A DNA stretch of 12,355 nt, taken from positions 1 through 12,355 of the forward strand of contig SFPC01000075.1 in assembly GCA_004552195.1 (NCBI GenBank), in the 5' to 3' direction. Positions 12,003 to 12,355 of the stretch are shown here, piece after piece. A model generated the notes under the pieces. That model did no database searches, was not told the DNA's origin, and was given only the letters and a program-made list of their open reading frames with translations. This DNA comes from Bacteroidales bacterium. GTDB lineage: Bacteria; Bacteroidota; Bacteroidia; Bacteroidales; Bacteroidaceae. The translations under genes and the position numbers were made by a program. Numbering within the stretch: position 1 is the first letter of the stretch; each line of letters begins with the position of its first letter.

Positions 12003-12024
12003 GGGAGAGGGTAGGGGGGAAGGG
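12003..12024 (+). other. G-quadruplex-type motif
   Basis: Four G-runs with short loops: GGG (12003), GGG (12009), a run of six G (12014-12019) and GGG (12022-12024), with loops of 2-3 bases. It meets the usual G3+N1-7 definition on the plus strand. It follows the hairpin at 11952-11984. Confidence 0.55.
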
Positions 12025-12127
12025 TTATTCCTTTTTCCTCTTTGGTTGTCAATTTCTGCAAGCGGAGCGTGCGTTTCCTGAACAGGGCGGGCTTTTACAA
12101 CGGGCGGGATGTGTTTCCCATATGCAA

Positions 12128-12159
12128 CAACCGGCACGCCACCCAAGGCGTGCCGGTTG
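12128..12159. terminator. Second perfect hairpin, direction uncertain
   Basis: CAACCGGCACGCC (12128-12140) pairs perfectly with GGCGTGCCGGTTG (12147-12159) around a 6-base loop. No U-run follows on either strand. It could end transcription from either side or be a repeat; no gene is visible to the right within the window. Confidence 0.45.
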
Positions 12160-12200
12160 CAGAAGAGTATAGGATTTGTGCGGTTAGGGTGGTTCTAATA

Positions 12201-12331
12201 ATTCTGATGCGGAGGTTTGCGCCCTATCGGAAGTGGATTTTTGTAAGTAGGCGAAAGAGCATAGCGGGCTATGTGACTGAACCTACTTACAAAAAGACGC
12301 TTTCGAGAGGGTGCAAAGCAACCATCAGAAT
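12201..12331. repeat. 131-bp imperfect palindromic element
   Basis: The outer ends ATTCTGATG (12201-12209) and CATCAGAAT (12323-12331) are exact reverse complements. The next about 25 bases match imperfectly (TTTGCGCCCTATCGGAAG against the complement of CTTTCGAGAGGGTGCAAA). The inner TTTTTGTAAGTAGG (12238-12251) pairs perfectly with CCTACTTACAAAAA (12282-12295). The centre holds CATAGC-GG-GCTATG. After the right end, ATCAGAAT occurs twice more. No coding frame is credible; it looks like a MITE or a recombination or transcription signal. Confidence 0.75.
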
Positions 12332-12355
12332 ATCAGAATATATAAATCAGAATTT

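Overview
The window reads as chromosomal DNA of a gut-type Bacteroidales bacterium, most likely Bacteroides or a close relative. The evidence is several promoters with the Bacteroidales TTTG / TAnnTTTG signature, a PG_1098-type methyltransferase with a THUMP-like tail, an ECF sigma / membrane protein / DUF4252 cassette, a modular GH20 hexosaminidase, and many short palindromic repeats between genes. I cannot name the species.

Layout. 1-594: no confident gene; structured DNA, a + strand terminator, a perfect 51-bp-arm palindrome and the terminator of the leftward operon. 595-1751: leftward operon of a Bacteroidales promoter, a leader with an intrinsic terminator, greA, a palindromic repeat, and a HIT-family hydrolase. 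1752-2747: about 1 kb of non-coding, repeat-rich DNA ending in two nearly identical tandem promoters that fire rightward. 2748-5942: System II cytochrome c maturation pair (ResB-like, CcsA-like) followed by a tri-haem cytochrome c peroxidase, so the haem-attachment machinery sits beside its probable client. 5967-6065: second copy of the palindromic repeat found beside greA. 6081-7253: predicted SAM-dependent methyltransferase. 7288-8856: ECF-type promoter, ECF sigma factor, a single-pass membrane protein that is probably its anti-sigma factor, and an exported DUF4252 protein. 8857-9540: terminator immediately followed by what looks like the 5' part of a group II intron without its reverse transcriptase, then a promoter-bearing dispersed repeat. 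9541-11868: exported GH20 beta-N-acetylhexosaminidase with a discoidin-like tail. 11869-12355: non-coding, with two strong hairpins, a G-quadruplex motif and a 131-bp imperfect palindrome.

The genes are of known families; the novelty lies mainly between them. The best leads are (i) a two-copy palindromic element whose arms differ between copies but match perfectly within each copy, (ii) a promoter-terminator leader in front of greA that resembles in layout the E. coli GraL leader, (iii) a dispersed promoter repeat with compensatory changes in its dyad, (iv) the 51-bp-arm perfect hairpin, and (v) the intron relic abutting a terminator. No CRISPR array, tRNA, rRNA or intact transposase was seen.
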